Shown: piece after piece, positions 6,698 to 9,840 of the stretch
How positions within the stretch are numbered: position 1 is the first letter of the stretch
How the letters are laid out: each line of letters opens with the position of its first letter
Source: Candidatus Fermentibacterota bacterium
GTDB lineage: Bacteria; Fermentibacterota; Fermentibacteria; Fermentibacterales; Fermentibacteraceae
Length of the DNA stretch: 9,840 nt
Direction: 5' to 3'
Assembly (NCBI GenBank): GCA_022703195.1
Contig: JAKLEF010000051.1
Span: forward strand, 1-9,840
Program-made: the position numbers and the translations under genes
Notes under the pieces: model-generated
What the model saw: only the letters and a program-made list of their open reading frames with translations
Told to the model about the DNA's origin: nothing
The model's database searches: none

Positions 6698-7426
6698 CTA
6701 TCCCCCCAGGAAGACAGGTGACGAGAACAGGACCAGGCCGAAGAGATAGATGCCCGATGCCGTCGACAGCCCGTTGCGCGGCGGCCTGCCCGTGGCGGAG
6801 GCCATCCCCAGCCCCCATAGAATGACGGCGGCCGCGGAAGCGGGGTTACACCCTGACAGGACCAGGCCTGCGAAGACGGAAAGCCTGCCCGACGGGGCCA
6901 GGGGTCCTGCGAGGAGCGTCTCGGGCCTCGTCAGGAGGACCGCATCCGGGACGGCGTGCTCAAGGGCGTTCGTTAGCGCCCAGACGATCGTGAATCCGGC
7001 CTGGGCGAGAACCGAGGCCCTGAGATGGGCCGTGTACCGGTCACGGGCGCCCCAGGCCCTGTAGACTGCGAAGGCCGAGGATGCAGCCAGTACAGCCATG
7101 ACTGCGCGCTCCAGCAGCAGCGACCCGGGCAGGAGGACCGGCACCCCTAGACGCGCCTCCTCCATGCCTGCGGCTGCAGCGCTGTCCGCCTGCGCGGGGG
7201 TCATGCCCTCCAGGATGGCCTGATGCCTCACCTCCTCGCCCAGCTCTGCGACCGCGGGGCCGAGGTCGACGTACAGGAGGGGGGAGGCGCAGGCAAGGAC
7301 GGCCACGAGCAGAGACGCCGCCATCGCGAATGCGGCCGCGGCGGGATCGCCCAGGAGGCGGCCCGTCCTGCCGGGCGCGAAGAACTGGGTGAACGGGGCC
7401 AGGGCTCCGGAGGCGGCCGACCTCAC
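6698..7426 (-). CDS. Yip1-family-like multi-pass membrane protein
   Basis: A 242-residue protein with about five hydrophobic segments. After a short N-terminal region (F-T-Q-F-F-A-P-G-R-T) comes a first helix at about 32-50. A polar loop follows (about 55-95) with the pattern E-G-M-T-P-A-Q-A-D-S-A-A-A-A-G-M, then further helices at about 100-120, 130-150, 185-210 and 222-240. The early F-x-x-P-G-R segment, the single 'E-G-M-T-x-x-Q' loop and the following helices resemble bacterial YIP1-domain (Pfam Yip1) proteins. The match is by pattern only and the role of such proteins in bacteria is unclear. GTG 7426 was chosen because it overlaps the GlgA stop by 4 bases (GTGA) and is preceded by GGAGGGG at 7 bases; the frame is open up to 7531, but that part overlaps glgA without reason. 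It sits between glgA and the efflux genes, so it could belong functionally to either. Confidence 0.6.
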   Translation of the reverse strand: MRSAASGALAPFTQFFAPGRTGRLLGDPAAAAFAMAASLLVAVLACASPLLYVDLGPAVAELGEEVRHQAILEGMTPAQADSAAAAGMEEARLGVPVLLPGSLLLERAVMAVLAASSAFAVYRAWGARDRYTAHLRASVLAQAGFTIVWALTNALEHAVPDAVLLTRPETLLAGPLAPSGRLSVFAGLVLSGCNPASAAAVILWGLGMASATGRPPRNGLSTASGIYLFGLVLFSSPVFLGG

Positions 7427-8844
7427 GCCCCGGCCCCTCCGGCGACGAGCCTGTAGAGTTCGAGATAGGAGGGGACCCTGGCCTTCCAGGAGTTGTCGAT
7501 CCTCATCGCCCTCCTCTGCAGGGCCCGCCACGCCCTGGGATCGGCGGCGGCTGCTGCTGCCCTGCCCACCGCCTCCCTGAGCGCTTCGGGCTCGGCGCTG
7601 TCGAACACGAAGCCGCAGCCGCCCCCGGAGACGTCGGGCACGGTGTCCGCCAGCCCGCCGGTCCTGCGGACGACGGGTACCGATCCGTATCTCATCGCTA
7701 TCATCTGCGAGAGGCCGCAGGGTTCGAACCTGCTGGGCATGAGGAAGATGTCCGATCCGGCGTAGATGCGCCGCGACAGCGGGTCGTCGTATCCCCGCTT
7801 GAAGAAGACACGGCCGGGGAAACGCCAGGATGCCGAGGCGAGGGGCCCCTCAATCCAGGGCTCGCCCGTTCCGAGGACGGCCAGCACTAGCCTCCTGTCG
7901 GCGATGAGCCTCTCCAGGGCGGGAAGCACGAGGTCGAGCCCCTTCTGCCAGGTCAGCCGCGACACGACGCCGGCCAGCAGAGCCCCGGCGGGGATCTCGA
8001 GACCGCACTCGGAGGCGAGGGCCTGTCTGCACCCGCTGCGCCTGCGCAGGCTGTCGGAGGTGAACCACGGGCTGATCGAGGGGTCGTCCTCGGGCCCCCA
8101 GAGATCGCAGTCTATGCCGTTGAGGATCCCCCTGAGACCCCCGTCCGACATCCTCGCAAGCAGGAGCCCGTCCATGCCGGCTCCGCCCTCGCTGGTCGTC
8201 ACCTCCGCGGCATAGGTCGGACTCACGGTGGTGACCGCATCGGCAAAGAGGATTCCGCCCTTCATGAAGCTGAACCCGCCGTGGTACTCGAGTCCGTCGA
8301 TGCCGCGGTACTTCTCCGGGAGGCCCGTCACCGGGTACTGGTCCATGGGGAAGGTGCCCTGGAAGGCGAGATTATGGATCGTGAAGACGGTCGGGGGACC
8401 GCCCGAGAGACTGCTCATGGCCGGCAGGAGGCCGGTATGCCAGTCGTGGCAGTGTATGACGTCGAAGCCGCCCAGCCGGGAAGCGGCTTCCAGCACGGCG
8501 CCGCAGAAGAACGAGAACCTGGCGGCGTTGTCCTGATAGGGTTCCGATTCCGAGGGGCCGTAGAGCCCTGGCCTGTTGAAGAACTCGTTGCTCGCCACGA
8601 AGTAGACGGGACATCCAGTGCCGGGGATCTCGCTCCTGCCGAGGCCGAACTCCATCCCGCCGGGAGTCCTGAACGGGCCGTCGAGCCATTCGAGATCGAT
8701 GCCGTCCTGCCTGTGGAGGGGCGTGACCACCGCAGCGTCGTGACCGGCGGCGCGGAGCGCGGACGGGAGAGAGGAGGCCACGCTCGCGAGGCCGCCTGTC
8801 ATCGAGAACGGATGAACCTCTGAAGCTGCGTGGAGTATCCTCAT
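7423..8844 (-). CDS. glgA: Glycogen/starch synthase (GT5, ADP-glucose type), with Lys15 replaced by Met
   Basis: A 473-residue GT5 glycosyltransferase that would extend alpha-1,4-glucan chains from a nucleotide-glucose in the cytoplasm. Its length is close to the roughly 477 residues of E. coli GlgA. Family motifs in order: M-R-I-L-H-A-A-S-E at the N-terminus, H-D-W-H-T-G-L at 133-139, I-H-N-L-A-F-Q-G at 156-163, L-N-G-I-D at 241-245, S-R-L-T-W-Q-K-G-L at 295-303 (R296 and K301 match the phosphate-binding pair), and S-R-F-E-P-C-G-L-S-Q at 371-380 with the conserved glutamate E374. The N-terminal K-T-G-G-L-x-D-V motif is altered: residue 15 is Met, not the nucleotide-sugar-binding Lys, and residue 21 is Ser, not Asp. 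ATG 8844 overlaps the DedA stop (ATGA) and has GGAGGGG 9 bases upstream; the frame extends to 9600 but that part is out-of-frame readthrough of other genes. No glgB, glgC or glgP is in view. Confidence 0.93.
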   Translation of the reverse strand: MRILHAASEVHPFSMTGGLASVASSLPSALRAAGHDAAVVTPLHRQDGIDLEWLDGPFRTPGGMEFGLGRSEIPGTGCPVYFVASNEFFNRPGLYGPSESEPYQDNAARFSFFCGAVLEAASRLGGFDVIHCHDWHTGLLPAMSSLSGGPPTVFTIHNLAFQGTFPMDQYPVTGLPEKYRGIDGLEYHGGFSFMKGGILFADAVTTVSPTYAAEVTTSEGGAGMDGLLLARMSDGGLRGILNGIDCDLWGPEDDPSISPWFTSDSLRRRSGCRQALASECGLEIPAGALLAGVVSRLTWQKGLDLVLPALERLIADRRLVLAVLGTGEPWIEGPLASASWRFPGRVFFKRGYDDPLSRRIYAGSDIFLMPSRFEPCGLSQMIAMRYGSVPVVRRTGGLADTVPDVSGGGCGFVFDSAEPEALREAVGRAAAAAADPRAWRALQRRAMRIDNSWKARVPSYLELYRLVAGGAGA

Positions 8845-9464
8845 CGTCCGGCACCCCTCCCGCCTCTGAAGCGCCCGGCCGCCCACACCGCCAGGGCTGC
8901 CGCGGCGGCGATCCAGACCACGGTCTCGTAACGCCTCATCAGGTTCTCCAGGGCTGTGAGGTTGTAGCCGAGCTCCATCCCTGCAACGGCCATCAGAACA
9001 TACCACAAAAGGGCGCTGGCCCCCCCGAAGAGCATCGCACGGCCAGCCCCGACGCCGGAGTAGCCTGCAACCACCACCAGCAGGGACCGTATGCCGGGGA
9101 GGAACCGGCTTGCGGCGAGTATCGGCGCGGCATGCCGCTCGACGAGGCGCTCGGCCTTCCCGAGCCTGGCTTCGCCCGCCCGGGATGCGAGGAACGCCCT
9201 TATCCTGCTCCGGCCGATCCTGGTTCCCGTGAGGATCAGGAGGATCGACGCCGAGAAGCATCCTGCGAAGCCGCATGCTGCAGGCAGCGCCACCCGCCCG
9301 GCCCATCCGGCGGGACCCGCCGCCCATCCCGACAGCAGCACGAAGAGCACGTCGCCGGGAAAGGGCGGGAATAGGGTTTCGACGAATGCCGTGGCGCTCA
9401 TGGCGGGATAGACCCAGGGTCCGGGCTGGTGAGCCTGGAGCCAGGCCAGCACGGCGGATATCAC
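8841..9464 (-). CDS. DedA / SNARE-associated family membrane protein
   Basis: A 207-residue polytopic inner-membrane protein of the DedA (VTT domain) family, about the usual length. The signature E29...F-P-P-F-P-G-D (32-38) matches the conserved acidic re-entrant segment, and R120-F-L-P-G-I-R126 matches the R-x-x-P-G-x-R motif. These glutamate, aspartate and arginine positions are required for function in E. coli YqjA/YghB. Hydrophobic helices follow (about 128-160 and 180-197), and the tail is short and arginine/glycine-rich. Members of this family include undecaprenyl-phosphate flippases that recycle the lipid carrier, as well as proteins linked to proton-motive-force homeostasis; the exact substrate here is not known. 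The GTG at 9464 overlaps the IspF stop by 4 bases (GTGA). Its ribosome-binding site is weak, consistent with coupled translation. It overlaps glgA by 4 bases (ATGA) at its other end. Confidence 0.88.
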   Translation of the reverse strand: MISAVLAWLQAHQPGPWVYPAMSATAFVETLFPPFPGDVLFVLLSGWAAGPAGWAGRVALPAACGFAGCFSASILLILTGTRIGRSRIRAFLASRAGEARLGKAERLVERHAAPILAASRFLPGIRSLLVVVAGYSGVGAGRAMLFGGASALLWYVLMAVAGMELGYNLTALENLMRRYETVVWIAAAAALAVWAAGRFRGGRGAGR

Positions 9465-9840
9465 CCCCGCACGACCCGCCTGGAGATCTCCACGAGCGCC
9501 AGTGCCCCCAGGCCCTCGCCGCGGCCCAGGGCCCCGAGCGTGTTGGTCGTGGTCCCCTTGATCCAGACCGCGTCCGTCGGGAGCCCGAGCGCCCGGGCAA
9601 GCGCCAGCCTGAGATCCTCCCTCACCAGGGAGATCCTGGGCCTCTCGCCGATGATCGTCAGGTCGACAGACCCGACCTGCCAGCCCTCCCCGGCCGCCCT
9701 GCCGGTCACCTCGCGCAGGAGGGCCGAGCTGTCGGCCCCCTCGAAGGCGGGGTCGGAGGGGGGGAAGAGCGTGCCGATGTCGCCCAGCCTCGCCGCGGAG
9801 AGGATTGCATCCATCACGGCATGCAGCGCGGCATCGCCGT
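9461..9840 (-). CDS. ispF: 2-C-methyl-D-erythritol 2,4-cyclodiphosphate synthase, C-terminal part
   Basis: The frame is open to the right edge, so the first about 35 residues (including the D-x-H zinc motif) are missing. What remains covers about 126 residues and reads as IspF: D-G-D-A-A-L-H-A-V-M-D-A-I, whose histidine (codon at 9823-9821) corresponds to zinc ligand H42 of E. coli, then L-G-D-I-G-T-L-F-P, G-A-D-S-S-A-L-L-R-E-V, V-D-L-T-I-I and the end motif G-R-G-E-G. IspF converts CDP-methylerythritol 2-phosphate to MEcPP and CMP in the MEP isoprenoid pathway, as a homotrimer. By alignment to E. coli numbering several substrate-pocket positions differ: D63 to Pro, A100 to Gly, K104 to Arg, E135 to Asn and F139 to Ala, while R142 and E144 are kept. 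ORF callers may place a false start at GTG 9817, which lies inside the conserved H-A-V-M-D-A motif. The gene overlaps dedA by 4 bases. Confidence 0.92.
   Translation of the reverse strand, partial: GDAALHAVMDAILSAARLGDIGTLFPPSDPAFEGADSSALLREVTGRAAGEGWQVGSVDLTIIGERPRISLVREDLRLALARALGLPTDAVWIKGTTTNTLGALGRGEGLGALALVEISRRVVRG

Noticed and set aside
5664..6749. A 361-residue open frame on the plus strand opposite the TolC-like gene
   Set aside because: Low-complexity antisense translation spanning the intergenic gap, with no recognisable domain; the minus-strand gene explains the region.
8845..9600. A long N-terminal extension of the glycogen synthase frame (about 250 extra residues, rich in Arg, Gly and Pro)
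   Set aside because: It reads through dedA and the end of ispF in another frame, has no family similarity, and ATG 8844 gives a perfect GT5 N-terminus with a ribosome-binding site.

Overview
The window is a gene-dense, GC-rich stretch in which every supported gene lies on the minus strand, so it reads from right to left. Codons mostly end in G or C and AGG is a frequent arginine codon. A TolC-type outer-membrane channel and a membrane-fusion adaptor imply a diderm (Gram-negative-type) bacterium. Use of IspF implies the MEP isoprenoid pathway. The gene mix would suit an uncultured GC-rich lineage such as one of the FCB-type candidate phyla, but that is a guess from style. There are no rRNA, tRNA, CRISPR, insertion-sequence or phage features that I can see.

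Right part (9840 to 6698): a tightly coupled run of four genes. These are the C-terminal part of IspF (MEP pathway cyclase, running off the right edge), a DedA/SNARE-associated membrane protein, a GT5 glycogen/starch synthase (GlgA), and a Yip1-like multi-pass membrane protein. Each neighbouring pair overlaps by exactly 4 bases (GTGA, ATGA, GTGA), so they are almost certainly one transcript with translational coupling. After them comes a 158-base gap (6540-6697), the more AT-rich of the two non-coding stretches, with three short inverted repeats. It is the most likely site of a promoter or operator for what follows.

Middle part (6539 to 940): a complete tripartite ABC efflux cassette in the order TolC-like outer-membrane channel, MacA/HlyD-type adaptor, MacB-type ATPase, MacB/FtsX-type permease 1, permease 2. 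Spacing is from a 2-base gap to a 23-base overlap throughout. Unlike E. coli MacB, where ATPase and permease are fused and homodimeric, here the ATPase is separate and there are two diverged permeases, suggesting a heterodimeric membrane core. The adaptor keeps the RLS tip motif used to dock on TolC-type channels.

Left part (943 to 1): a short GC-rich spacer made of two tandem imperfect copies of an about 81-base unit. It leads into the N-terminal membrane domain of a spermidine-synthase-like (fused MFS/aminopropyltransferase-type) protein that runs off the left edge. Both repeat copies end in an in-frame ATG, which makes the start of this gene ambiguous.

I see no clearly new multi-gene system. 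The most interesting points are unusual substitutions in two enzymes (GlgA at the ADP-glucose lysine; IspF at several substrate-pocket positions), the tandem repeat at a translation start, and the two-permease efflux design.
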